From Spirochaetota bacterium (GTDB lineage: Bacteria > Spirochaetota > UBA4802 > JAKQUI01): a stretch of 64,000 nucleotides of DNA. A program made the position numbers and the translations under genes. Below the pieces are notes generated by a model. It saw nothing but the letters and a program-made list of their open reading frames with translations. It did no database searches and had not been told where the DNA came from. The stretch's first letter is position 1, and the number at the start of each line of letters is the position of its first letter. Location of the stretch: the NCBI GenBank assembly GCA_029562645.1, contig JAKQUI010000049.1, forward strand, positions 20,390-84,389, given 5' to 3'. This document shows positions 8,275 to 17,275 of this stretch, one piece after another.

Positions 8275-8847
8275 ATGCGCATCTCCGTGGACCACATCTT
8301 CTGGATCGTGCTCGCGACGCTCATCGGGGCGGCCGCGTTCTTCACCAGCGGCGTCGTCGGCTTCAAGCGTTCAATGACGGGGGCCGACATCCAGTTCGCA
8401 TCGGGGCAGAAGGTCGCGGTCACAAGGATCATCGACGGAGACGACCTCGCGGTACGCCTGGGCGACCACCAGCTCCGGATACGCATCCTGGGCATCGCCA
8501 CCTTCGATCCGAACCTGAACGACCCGCTCGTTCGCGGCGCGGCCGGCGCCACGACGGCCTACCTGTCGCGGACCCTGCTCAACAACGAGGTCGAGCTCGT
8601 CTACGACTCGTTCGCACGGGACAAGAACGGCCGCGTGCTCGCGTACATCCATCGGAACGCCCTCGATATCGGCGAGGACATGGTCGCGAACGGCCTCGCG
8701 CTCACCTTCACGAGATACCCCTTCTCGCGCATGAAGCGGTATCTGGCCGCCGAACGCCTCGCGCGCGACGAGCGCACCGGCCTCTGGGGCGATCCCGCGC
8801 TTGCGCGACGGGCGCGCGATCTGCAAAAAGTGTGGGAGCGCCAGTGA
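8275..8847 (+). CDS. SNase-fold (thermonuclease-like) membrane-anchored protein
   Basis: A 190-residue protein with one N-terminal membrane segment (about residues 8-28) and a staphylococcal-nuclease fold. IIDGDDLAVRL corresponds to the Ca-binding loop, DKNGRVLAYI keeps the catalytic Arg87 position, and RTGLWGDP ends the domain. The segment RILGIATFD aligns with RLLLVDTPE of the model enzyme: Arg35 is kept, but Asp40 becomes Ala and Glu43 becomes Asp. Activity may therefore be reduced or altered. It lies 9 bases after the MCP gene and 9 before the K+ channel. Confidence 0.85.
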   Translation: MRISVDHIFWIVLATLIGAAAFFTSGVVGFKRSMTGADIQFASGQKVAVTRIIDGDDLAVRLGDHQLRIRILGIATFDPNLNDPLVRGAAGATTAYLSRTLLNNEVELVYDSFARDKNGRVLAYIHRNALDIGEDMVANGLALTFTRYPFSRMKRYLAAERLARDERTGLWGDPALARRARDLQKVWERQ

Positions 8848-8856
8848 GATAACGCC

Positions 8857-9915
8857 ATGCACTTCTTCATCATGTTCATCCGCAAAACGGCGCTTTCAGC
8901 GCTCGGGAACGACGCGTTCAAGGCGATCGTCCTGTTCGCGGCCCTGCTCTGGTACGCCACCGCCGGCTTTCTGTATTTCGAACTGCCGCAGAAGCCCGAC
9001 CTCGGCTGGGGCGACGCCCTCTGGTGGACGCTGGTGACCATGGCGACCGTGGGCTACGGCGACCTCTTCCCCACGACGGCGGGCGGGCGATACTTGGTCG
9101 GCCTGCCCACCATGGTCTTCGGAATCGGCTTTCTTGGATTTATCATAACGTCGGTCGCCTCGCAGCTCATCGAAACGCGATCACGGAGGTTACAGGGCAT
9201 GCTGCAGACACGTCTCGCCGACCATATCATCATCGTCAACTTCACGCAGCAGGAGGAGATCCTCGCGCTGGTCCGGGAGCTGCGCTCCGACGAGTCCACC
9301 GGGAAAAAGGAGATCTGCCTCATCGACGAACGACTGCCCCAGATCCCGCCGCAGTTCGTGGACCTCGGCGTCTCGTTCGTCAAGGGCAATCCCACCGACG
9401 AGGACGTGCTGCGCCGCGCCTGCCTCGACACCGCATCGCACGCCATCATACTCTCGCGCGACCGCCACGACCCCCACGCCGACGACCAGAACCTCGTGAC
9501 GGTCATGGTGATCGAGAAGATCCATCCCGCGGTGTTCACGGTGGTCGAGGTGATCGATCCGCGGAAGACCCACCAGTTCGAGCTCGCCGGAGCCGACAGC
9601 GCCGTTTGCGTGAACGAATTCGCCGTGAATCTCATCATCCAGGAACTGCAGGACCCCGGCGTCAAGGCGGTCGTGGACGATCTGACCAGCAATACCGAGG
9701 GGGAGCAGCTCTACATCGTCCCCATCGAGCGCATGAAGGACTGGCGCTACCGCGAGCTGGCCGCCTGGGGACAGGAGCGACGGACCCTGGTGATCGGGCT
9801 GATGACCGACGGTCGGCCCCGACTCAACTGCGCGCCCGACGAGTTGGTGCGCGACACCGACCGCGCCATCGTGATCGCGTCGGTTCGCCCACAGAACATC
9901 AGGACGGCGGGCTGA
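8857..9915 (+). CDS. Two-TM potassium channel with RCK domain
   Basis: A 352-residue channel subunit. Hydrophobic segments at about 22-42 and 80-102 flank the pore helix and selectivity filter TVGYGD (64-69). The C-terminal 240 residues look like an RCK/TrkA-type regulatory domain (HIIIVNFTQQEE, VSFVKGNPTDEDVLRRA, FAVNLIIQ). The usual GxGxxG nucleotide-binding loop is replaced by NFTQQEE, so NAD binding is doubtful and gating may use another ligand. Four subunits would form one pore. Confidence 0.93.
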   Translation: MHFFIMFIRKTALSALGNDAFKAIVLFAALLWYATAGFLYFELPQKPDLGWGDALWWTLVTMATVGYGDLFPTTAGGRYLVGLPTMVFGIGFLGFIITSVASQLIETRSRRLQGMLQTRLADHIIIVNFTQQEEILALVRELRSDESTGKKEICLIDERLPQIPPQFVDLGVSFVKGNPTDEDVLRRACLDTASHAIILSRDRHDPHADDQNLVTVMVIEKIHPAVFTVVEVIDPRKTHQFELAGADSAVCVNEFAVNLIIQELQDPGVKAVVDDLTSNTEGEQLYIVPIERMKDWRYRELAAWGQERRTLVIGLMTDGRPRLNCAPDELVRDTDRAIVIASVRPQNIRTAG

Positions 9916-9924
9916 CGGCGGTCG

Positions 9925-10779
9925 ATGCGACGCCCGGACCACGACATCGACCTCTTCGACGCCCGCATGATGGGGCTCGACGGCCTCTGTGCGGTGTACG
10001 TGCTTCGCGGTTCGCGCAACGTGCTCATCGACGCCGGGACCCGCGACTGCGCGCCGGCCCTCATCGACTTCCTCCGGGACGCAAGGATCGTTCCGCACAT
10101 CGTCGTCGTCACGCACAACCACCACGACCACATCGGCGCGATCGCCCCGCTGCGCAAGGCCTTCGGGCCCATCGAGGTGCTGTGCGGCCCCGGCGGGCGC
10201 GAGCGACTGCGCGACCCCAACGCCATCAACCGACTGTTCTCGCCGATCGCGTTCGAGCCCATCGAGGGCGTGACCGAGCTCGCCGACGGCGAGACCGTCG
10301 ACTGCGGCTCACGACGCCTGCGGGCCTTGCACACGCCCGGGCACAGCGACGACTCCATCTCCGTGATCGACCTCGACACGAAGACGCTCTTTCCCGGGGA
10401 CCTCCCCGGCGACTGGCTGTGGGGCCACACGTTTCTCAGCGCGCACATCACGCCCGATTTCTCCGAGGAGAAGTACTTCGCGTCCACAGAACGCCTGGCC
10501 GCTCTCGACATCGATTCGAGCGCGCTTGCGCACTACGGCTTCTTTGACGGACCTCACGCGCGCTCGATCCTCCAAGAGCAAAAGACGCGATACCTCGAGT
10601 GGCGCGACGCGCTCGTTCCGGCCTACCGCGAGACGGGTAATACGCATGCGCTCGTGCCGATCCTGAAGCGATTCCTCGTCGGCTCGCGCTTCGAGTCCGT
10701 GCCCGGCTACGATGCCGTCATCGAGGCGCTCGCCGGCTGGTGCGTGATGGGATATCTGAGCGCGGGGATCATCGAGTAA
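9925..10779 (+). CDS. Metallo-beta-lactamase-fold hydrolase
   Basis: A 284-residue MBL-fold enzyme with a complete binuclear metal site: THNHHDHIG (63-71), HTPGHSDD (136-143) and FPGDLPGD (156-163), then the HYG element in LAHYGFFDG. The glyoxalase-II-like subgroup hydrolyses thioesters, lactones or phosphodiesters; the substrate here cannot be read. A C-terminal helical region of about 90 residues follows. It lies between the K+ channel and a hybrid kinase within the same transcription unit. Confidence 0.9.
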   Translation: MRRPDHDIDLFDARMMGLDGLCAVYVLRGSRNVLIDAGTRDCAPALIDFLRDARIVPHIVVVTHNHHDHIGAIAPLRKAFGPIEVLCGPGGRERLRDPNAINRLFSPIAFEPIEGVTELADGETVDCGSRRLRALHTPGHSDDSISVIDLDTKTLFPGDLPGDWLWGHTFLSAHITPDFSEEKYFASTERLAALDIDSSALAHYGFFDGPHARSILQEQKTRYLEWRDALVPAYRETGNTHALVPILKRFLVGSRFESVPGYDAVIEALAGWCVMGYLSAGIIE

Positions 10780-10782
10780 GCC

Positions 10783-13700
10783 ATGTCCGCGAATCGTCCA
10801 TCATACGAAGAACTGCAACAACGGGTCCGCGAGCTCGAGAAGCGCGTAGTGGAGCTTGAGGCGACTACGGGTACGGCCGACGGGACGCTTTCGGACCAGT
10901 CGACCATGTACAAGACGATCTTCCACCTCTCGCCGGTCGCGATCGGGCTCACCCGCTTCGATGACGGCACCATCTACCAGGGGAACGACGCGTACTTCGA
11001 GGAGATCGGCTATTCGCGCGAGGAGGCGATCGGAAGGACCACGGTGGAGCTGGGCTTCTGGGCGAACCCCGGGGACCGCGACCGCATCAAGGCGATCCTT
11101 CTGGACAAGGGGTCCTATCATAAAATGGAGCTTCCCTTCCGAAAGAAGGACGGCACGATATACCACGTCATGCAATCGGCGGAGCTCGTCACCATCGGCG
11201 ATCGCATGTACATCATCGGCGTCCACATCAACATCACCCACCTCAAACAGCTCGAGAGGGACCTCCTCGAGAAAACCGAGGAAATGGAAGCGACCATCGA
11301 GGAGCTCAACCAATCCAACGACGAGCTCAACGCGACCGTCGAGGAGCTCGAGGCCACGAACGAGGCGCTCATTGCCACGCAGGAAGAGCTCAGGACGAGC
11401 CATAATGAAATTTCAGCACGGGAAGAGCGTTTCCGCTTCCTTACCGAACGCTTGAACGATATCGTTTTTATCCTTAACACAAACGGGGAGATCACCTACA
11501 GCAGCCCGAACGTCGTTTCGATTCTTGGCTACTCAGTGGATGACGTGAGCACGGCGCCCTTCCGGGACTTTGTACATCCTGATGATTATCCGATCGCGGC
11601 GGAGTCGTTCGCGCGGCACATGCGTGGCGAAACACATGTGAGCGAGTTCCGCGTCAGAAAAAAATCGGGGGAGTACTGCTGGGTACGCGATTCCGCGCGT
11701 CCAATTGTCGTCAATGGGGCAATTGCGTACATCCAGGGGACTCTTTCGGACATCACCGACCGAAAAAATGCGGAAACGGCGCTCATGGAAAGCGAATTCA
11801 AGTACCGGATGATCTTCGAGCACTCTCCGCTCGGCATTCTCCACTTTGATGTGGACGGCGCCATCACCGCCTGCAACGACACGTTCGTTTCCGTCATAGG
11901 ATCGTCCCGCGAGAAGCTGATTGGCCTCAACATGCTCAATCTTCCCGACACCCGGGTGGCGGCCGCCGTTCGCGAGGCGATCGCCGGGGGCCGCGGCCAG
12001 TTCGAGGGCGAGTACCGCTCGGTCACCGCCGACAAGGTGACCCCGGTGCGGACGCTCTTCGAGGCGATAGTCGGTCCCGACAGCGCCTTCCTCGGCGGCG
12101 TGGGCATCATCGAGGACGTGAGCGAGCGCGCCACGGCCCTCGCAGCCCTTCGGGAAAGCGAGGAGCGCTTTCGGAGCCTGGTGGAAGCGGCGCCGTACGG
12201 GATCGTGGTGCATATCGACGGACGCGCCGTATACGCGAACACGGCCGCGATTACCATGATCGGCTTCGAATCGCTCGAGGACATCGTGGGCGGATCCATC
12301 ATCGAGCAGGTCCACCCCGACGACCGCGCGATGGTGGTCGAGCGACTCCAGCAACAGCTGAAACCCGGCGAGGCGCTTCCCCCCATCGAGGAGCGGCTCA
12401 TCACGAAATCGGGCGACATCATCGTCTGCGAGGTGGATTCGATCCTCGCCGACTACCAGGGCCGCACGGCCGTCTTCAGCTTCGTGAACAACATCACCGA
12501 TCGCAAGGCGATCGAGAGCGCACTCATGGCCGAGCGCGAGCGGCTCGCGGTGACCCTTCGCTCCATCGGCGACGGTGTGATCGCGACCGACGCCGCCGGG
12601 CGCGTGACGCTCCTCAACAAAGTCGCCGAAGATTTTACCGGCTGGACCGCCGCCGAGGCGATGGGACGCCACATCGCCGAGGTGTTCGTGATCGTCAACG
12701 AGTTCTCGCGCGAGCCCGCGGGAAACCCGATCGACCGCGTGCTCGCCAGCGACGCCATCGTGGGATTGGCCAATCACACCATGCTCCTCTCCCGCGACGG
12801 CCGCGAGCGGATCATCGCCGACAGCGGCGCGCCCATCCGGGACCGCTCGAGCCGCATCGTGGGCGCGGTGCTGGTGTTCCGCGACATCACCGACAAGCAG
12901 CGGATGGAGATGGAGCTCCACCGGAACCAGCGCCTGGAATCGATCGGCGTGCTCGCCGGCGGCATCGCGCACGACTTCAACAACATCCTCACCGCGATCG
13001 TGGGAAACATCACCCTGGCGCGCCTGCACGAGACGGACCGTTCGCCCAGCGCGACCGTCCTCGCCGAGGCCGAGAAGGCTGCGTTGCGCGCGAAGGACCT
13101 CACCCTGCAGCTCCTCACGTTCTCGAAGGGCGGGCACCCGATCAAGAAGGTCGTCGCGCTCGCCGGCATAATCCGCGATGCGGCAAGCTTCGTGCTGCGC
13201 GGCAGCAAGGTCCGCTGCGAATTCGAACTTGCCGACGACCTATGGGCCGTAGAGGCGGACGAGGGCCAGATCGGCCAGGTGATCCAGAACCTGGTCATTA
13301 ACGCCATGCAATCCATGCCCGACGGCGGCATCGTTCGCATCGTCGCCCGCAACGAGAGCGCCTCGAGTGAATCCGTCACCGCGACCGCGACGGGTCCCTA
13401 TGTACGCATCGACATCATCGACCGGGGCGGCGGCATTCCGCCGGAGGTCCTGCCGCGCGTGTTCGATCCGTACTTCTCCACGAAGGAAACCGGCAGCGGC
13501 CTCGGCCTCTCGGTGGTCCATTCAATCGTCACGAAACATGACGGCCTCGTCGGCGTCACCTCGCAGATCGGCAGCGGATCGACCTTTTCGGTGCGCCTGC
13601 CCGCATGCGGGAGCGATCTCCCCGTCCCATGCGCGGACGACGCGCCGGCGCCCGTCGGCACCGGCCGCATCCTCATCATGGACGACGAGGAGCCCATCCG

Positions 13701-14046
13701 CACGGTCGCGCAGCGTCTGCTGGAAAAGCTGGGATACGAGGTGCAGATCGCGCAGAACGGCGAGGAGGCCATCGAGCTCTTCCGCGCGGCGCGGCAGTCC
13801 GGCGCTCCCATGGACCTGGCGGTCCTCGACCTTACCGTGCCGGGCGGCATGGGAGGGCTCGAGTGCCTGCATCGGCTCCGCGAGATCGACCCGGACGTGC
13901 CGGCGATCGTGTCGAGCGGCTATTCGAACGATCCCATCATGGCCGAACACCGGCGGCACGGGTTCGACGGCTGTATCGTCAAGCCCTTCCGGATGCAGGA
14001 GCTATCGGACGCCATTCGCAGGCTGATTCGCCCCGCGCGGAGCTGA
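10783..14046 (+). CDS. Five-PAS hybrid sensor histidine kinase
   Basis: A 1087-residue cytosolic hybrid kinase. A short coiled coil (1-35) precedes a PAS domain; a second coiled coil rich in EELNxxNDEL repeats (about 165-200) follows, then four more PAS domains to about 705. HisKA carries GGIAHDFNNI with His730, HATPase shows VDPYFSTKETGSGLGLSV-like motifs, and a C-terminal receiver has phospho-acceptor Asp1016 (LAVLDLTVPG). The architecture resembles many environmental sensors without membrane segments, implying detection of an intracellular cue such as redox state. It is the last gene of the 6670-14046 run, 3 bases after the MBL gene. Confidence 0.92.
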   Translation: MSANRPSYEELQQRVRELEKRVVELEATTGTADGTLSDQSTMYKTIFHLSPVAIGLTRFDDGTIYQGNDAYFEEIGYSREEAIGRTTVELGFWANPGDRDRIKAILLDKGSYHKMELPFRKKDGTIYHVMQSAELVTIGDRMYIIGVHINITHLKQLERDLLEKTEEMEATIEELNQSNDELNATVEELEATNEALIATQEELRTSHNEISAREERFRFLTERLNDIVFILNTNGEITYSSPNVVSILGYSVDDVSTAPFRDFVHPDDYPIAAESFARHMRGETHVSEFRVRKKSGEYCWVRDSARPIVVNGAIAYIQGTLSDITDRKNAETALMESEFKYRMIFEHSPLGILHFDVDGAITACNDTFVSVIGSSREKLIGLNMLNLPDTRVAAAVREAIAGGRGQFEGEYRSVTADKVTPVRTLFEAIVGPDSAFLGGVGIIEDVSERATALAALRESEERFRSLVEAAPYGIVVHIDGRAVYANTAAITMIGFESLEDIVGGSIIEQVHPDDRAMVVERLQQQLKPGEALPPIEERLITKSGDIIVCEVDSILADYQGRTAVFSFVNNITDRKAIESALMAERERLAVTLRSIGDGVIATDAAGRVTLLNKVAEDFTGWTAAEAMGRHIAEVFVIVNEFSREPAGNPIDRVLASDAIVGLANHTMLLSRDGRERIIADSGAPIRDRSSRIVGAVLVFRDITDKQRMEMELHRNQRLESIGVLAGGIAHDFNNILTAIVGNITLARLHETDRSPSATVLAEAEKAALRAKDLTLQLLTFSKGGHPIKKVVALAGIIRDAASFVLRGSKVRCEFELADDLWAVEADEGQIGQVIQNLVINAMQSMPDGGIVRIVARNESASSESVTATATGPYVRIDIIDRGGGIPPEVLPRVFDPYFSTKETGSGLGLSVVHSIVTKHDGLVGVTSQIGSGSTFSVRLPACGSDLPVPCADDAPAPVGTGRILIMDDEEPIRTVAQRLLEKLGYEVQIAQNGEEAIELFRAARQSGAPMDLAVLDLTVPGGMGGLECLHRLREIDPDVPAIVSSGYSNDPIMAEHRRHGFDGCIVKPFRMQELSDAIRRLIRPARS

Positions 14047-14073
14047 CCGCGTCCCCGCGGATCACCGCAACGA

Positions 14074-14093
14074 CGTAGGGGAATTTCCCTACG
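14074..14093. repeat. Near-perfect palindrome after the hybrid kinase
   Basis: CGTAGGG (14074-14080) and CCCTACG (14087-14093) flank GAATTT. It could be a transcription stop for the upstream operon, although no U tract follows, or a regulator site for the hydrogenase operon. Confidence 0.4.
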
Positions 14094-14143
14094 CGCAAAA
14101 AGATTTCTCCCCTATTTACGCACCGCGGGTTTTTTAGTACCTA

Positions 14144-14175
14144 TTGGGTATCGGAACGCGATCGCTGATACCCAA
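14144..14175 (+). promoter_or_regulatory. Inverted repeat before the hydrogenase operon
   Basis: TTGGGTATC (14144-14152) and GATACCCAA (14167-14175) are perfect 9-base arms around a 14-base loop that contains GCGATCGC. The second arm runs into the AAGGAGT ribosome-binding site at 14174-14180. It could be an operator, or an RNA hairpin that hides the site of the first operon gene. Confidence 0.5.
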
Positions 14176-14186
14176 GGAGTACGTAT

Positions 14187-16199
14187 ATGTCCTATAAGCC
14201 CGGTGTATGCACCTTTTGCGGCACAGGCTGTGCCCACCTCCTGAAAACAGACAATGGCAGCGTCGATGGGGTGTTTCCTGTCCAAAACCATCCCGTGAGC
14301 AGGGGACGGCTCTGCGTGCGCGGTTGGAACATCCACGAGCTCCTGAACACCCCGGAGCGCATCACCACGCCGCTCGTCAAAAAGGACGGCGCCCTCGTCC
14401 CGGCCAGCTACGACGAGGCGATCGGCGTCCTGGTGAAGGGCCTCGCCGATCGAAAGGCGAACGCCGCCGAGGAGATCGCCGTGCTCGCGTCGCCGCGGTC
14501 ATCGAACGAAGAGAACTACCTGCTCACCCGCCTGGCCCGCAGCGTGTGGGGCACCAACAACATCACCCTCGATTCCGATTCCGGGCACCGCAACAGCCTG
14601 GACGTCCTTGCCGCGGGCACGGGCATGGCGGGCATGACCGGCTCGCTCGAGGAGCTTCGCTCCTGCGAATACGTCCTGGTCGCGGGGATCGACATCACCA
14701 AGCAAAACCCCATCATCGGCAGTGAAATCCATTACGCAGTCCGATCCGGCGCGACGCTGGTCACGGTGGACAGCCGAAAAACGCAGATCGCGCGCCTCTC
14801 CACGAGCTTCCTGCAGGCGCGGCCCGGCTCGAACAAGATCGTGTACGCCGCCATGGCGAAGATCCTTATCGAGGAGAACCTCGTCGATTTCGACTTCCTG
14901 AAAAAGCACAACGACGGCTTCGAGGGCTTCGCCAACTCGCTCGGCGCGCTCAGGGACGAGGACATCTCGGCGAAGACGGGCGTGTCGATGGACGCCATCC
15001 GCGCGGCGGCCCGGGGGCTTGCGGCCGCGAAATCGGCCATGGTGTTCTTCTCGTCCGGCATCTCCGGGCTCGATGCGGACACCATCAGCTACATCTACAA
15101 CCTGTTCCTCATCGCCGGGAAGGTCGGGCGGCCGGGCTGCGGCGTAAACCCGATCGCGGGCATCAACAATCTTCAGGGCGGCTACGACATGGGCGTCGCG
15201 CCCGACCTGCTGTCGGGGTTCCGCCCCATCACCGACGCGAAGGCCGCGAGCGCCGTGAGCGCGGCGTGGGGCGCGCCCATAAGCGCGAAACCCGGCCGGG
15301 GCGTTCACGAGCTCCTCGAAAGCGGTGCATCGAAGCTCACGGCCCTGATCGTGGTGGACCACGACGAGGGAATCGTGCGCCACGCCGAGCGGATCAAGAC
15401 GATCCCGTTCGTCGCCTACATCGGCGCGTACAAGAACCCCTTCATGGAATACGCGACCGTGGTGCTGCCCATCGCCACCTACATCGAGGACGACTGCACC
15501 TTCACGAACACCGAGCGTCGCGTGCAGCTTTCAAAAAAGAAGGCCGATGCGCCCTCCGGCGTGCTTCCGGGATGGAAACTCTTGTCGGCCATCGCGGAGA
15601 AGTCCGGATCGAAATGGAGCTACGCCTCCTCCGCCGCGGTGATGGACGAGATCGCGAAGATAACGCCCACCTACGCCGGGATCTCGCACGCGAAGCTCGA
15701 GGGGACCTTCGGCATGCAGTGGCCCTGCGACGCGAAGAACCCGAAGGGCACGGCGCGCCTGTCGATCGAAGCATCAAAAACCTTCACCTTCGCGCCGGTG
15801 AGCGGCTCCTTCGAGGTGCCGAAGCCGACGGGCGATTTTCCGAGCCTGCTCATGATCGGCAAGGCGCAGCACTTCTGGCATCAGAACAACATCATGCGCA
15901 AGACGAGCATTCCGCTGCGCGAGTACAACACCACCCTGCTGCTCTATCCCGACGGCTACGTGGACATCACCGCGGACGAGGCCAAGGCGGCCGGCGTGCG
16001 CGACGGCTGGCCCGTGAACGTGGTGTCGGCCAAGGGCTCCATGCGCGTCCAGGCGCGCGTCACCGACGAGGTGGGGCCCGGCGCGGCCTACGTGCCCTAC
16101 TTTATCCAGGAAATGATCTCGGAATTCCTGCTTGAGAACGTTGACATCCTAAAGCTGGGAGAGGACGCGACCATCCCGGTGAGAATCGAGAAGGTGTAG
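14187..16199 (+). CDS. Formate-dehydrogenase-like molybdopterin-family subunit lacking the Mo ligand
   Basis: A 670-residue protein of the FdhF/NuoG family. Cys8, Cys11, Cys15 and Cys43 (CTFCGTGC and LCVRG) would hold a [4Fe-4S] cluster, and a C-terminal dinucleotide-binding domain is present. At the position where formate dehydrogenases carry Sec or Cys followed by His (position 140 of FdhF), the sequence is SDSGHRNSLDVL: no Cys, and no in-frame TGA. It may therefore be a non-catalytic electron-wiring subunit like NuoG, or an enzyme with an unusual ligand. The start follows AAGGAGT. It is the first gene of the nine-gene operon, 2 bases before the next. Confidence 0.85.
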   Translation: MSYKPGVCTFCGTGCAHLLKTDNGSVDGVFPVQNHPVSRGRLCVRGWNIHELLNTPERITTPLVKKDGALVPASYDEAIGVLVKGLADRKANAAEEIAVLASPRSSNEENYLLTRLARSVWGTNNITLDSDSGHRNSLDVLAAGTGMAGMTGSLEELRSCEYVLVAGIDITKQNPIIGSEIHYAVRSGATLVTVDSRKTQIARLSTSFLQARPGSNKIVYAAMAKILIEENLVDFDFLKKHNDGFEGFANSLGALRDEDISAKTGVSMDAIRAAARGLAAAKSAMVFFSSGISGLDADTISYIYNLFLIAGKVGRPGCGVNPIAGINNLQGGYDMGVAPDLLSGFRPITDAKAASAVSAAWGAPISAKPGRGVHELLESGASKLTALIVVDHDEGIVRHAERIKTIPFVAYIGAYKNPFMEYATVVLPIATYIEDDCTFTNTERRVQLSKKKADAPSGVLPGWKLLSAIAEKSGSKWSYASSAAVMDEIAKITPTYAGISHAKLEGTFGMQWPCDAKNPKGTARLSIEASKTFTFAPVSGSFEVPKPTGDFPSLLMIGKAQHFWHQNNIMRKTSIPLREYNTTLLLYPDGYVDITADEAKAAGVRDGWPVNVVSAKGSMRVQARVTDEVGPGAAYVPYFIQEMISEFLLENVDILKLGEDATIPVRIEKV

Positions 16200-16201
16200 C
16201 C

Positions 16202-17266
16202 ATGTATCTGATCAAGAAGAGCGACGTCCTCCGTCTGGCTGAAGAACTCGGGAAGACCCACGATCTCTACGGTCCGTTCATGGAGCCGGCCACAAAGCAG
16301 GCCATGTTCGAGCGCGTCGGGAAGGCCGCGGACATCGACCTGGCCGCGCCCATCCCGGCGCTCCCGCCGAAGCACGCGCTGCTGCCGCATTATGAAAAGA
16401 TCCTGGCCTACTCCTACGACAAGAAGACACAGAAGGTCGATCTCGCACCGATCTACGACGACCGCCCCAAGGCGCTCTTCGGTGTGCGGCCCTGCGACCT
16501 CACCGGCATCCTGTGCCTGGACCGCTTCTTCCTCGGCCAGGAGTTCCTTGACGAGGTGTACAAGTATCATCGCAAGAACCTCTTCATCGTCTCGCAGACC
16601 TGCGTCGCCCCCTTCAAGCAGTGCTTCTGCGTGTGCTGCGACGGCGGGCCGGCGGCCTCCGAGGGATACGACCTCAATCTCACAGACCTGGGCGACACCT
16701 ATCTCGTCGAGGCCGGGAGCGAGAAGGGAAAGAAGCTCGCCGAGGCGATGGGCCTCGCGGCCGCGGACGCGAAACACCAGGCCGAGAAGACGCGCCGGAT
16801 CGATAAATGCATCACCCTCTTCGACTCGGTCGCGACCGACAACAAGGCCTGGATCTCGCGCGTGATGAACCGCGTGACCACGGGCTTCATCGACGAGGCG
16901 GTGTGGGAATACATCGGCAATCAGTGCTTCGAGTGCGGCGCCTGCTCGTTCGTGTGCCCCACCTGCTCGTGCTTCAACATCGTCGATCTCCCGCGGAAAA
17001 ACGGCGGGGCGCACGAGTCGGACCGCGTCCGGACATGGGACTCCTGCTCGTACGAGGGATACACCCGGGAGGCGGGCGGCCACAATCCGCGCAAGCCCGT
17101 TGAGGACCGGCGCAACAAGCGCTTCTTCTGCAAGCTCTCGTACTCGCAATCGAAAAAATACCTGCGGCCCGGCTGCGTGGGCTGCGGTCGCTGCCAGTGG
17201 GTGTGCCCCGGCGACATCGGGCTGCCCAACGTGGTCACGTACATCAGACGGGAAATCCACAGCTAG
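16202..17266 (+). CDS. Iron-sulfur electron-transfer subunit (sulfhydrogenase beta / AsrA-like)
   Basis: A 354-residue soluble protein. VRPCDLTGILCLDRFF and the two ferredoxin-type motifs near the C-terminus (CFECGACSFVCPTC and GCVGCGRCQWVCPG) are the hallmarks of the family that includes sulfhydrogenase beta (HydB) and anaerobic sulfite reductase subunit A. Extra cysteines occur in QTCVAPFKQCFCVCC. In relatives the protein passes electrons between a flavoprotein gamma subunit and the hydrogenase core. The next gene is exactly such a flavoprotein. Confidence 0.9.
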   Translation: MYLIKKSDVLRLAEELGKTHDLYGPFMEPATKQAMFERVGKAADIDLAAPIPALPPKHALLPHYEKILAYSYDKKTQKVDLAPIYDDRPKALFGVRPCDLTGILCLDRFFLGQEFLDEVYKYHRKNLFIVSQTCVAPFKQCFCVCCDGGPAASEGYDLNLTDLGDTYLVEAGSEKGKKLAEAMGLAAADAKHQAEKTRRIDKCITLFDSVATDNKAWISRVMNRVTTGFIDEAVWEYIGNQCFECGACSFVCPTCSCFNIVDLPRKNGGAHESDRVRTWDSCSYEGYTREAGGHNPRKPVEDRRNKRFFCKLSYSQSKKYLRPGCVGCGRCQWVCPGDIGLPNVVTYIRREIHS

Positions 17267-17275
17267 GTGACGGTG

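Noticed and set aside
6568..8295. 575-residue minus-strand open frame
   Set aside because: Antisense of the MCP gene in GC-rich DNA; Asp/Arg/His-rich with no domain pattern.
14300..14700. Selenocysteine codon in the formate-dehydrogenase-like gene
   Set aside because: No in-frame TGA exists in the expected region and no SECIS-like need arises.
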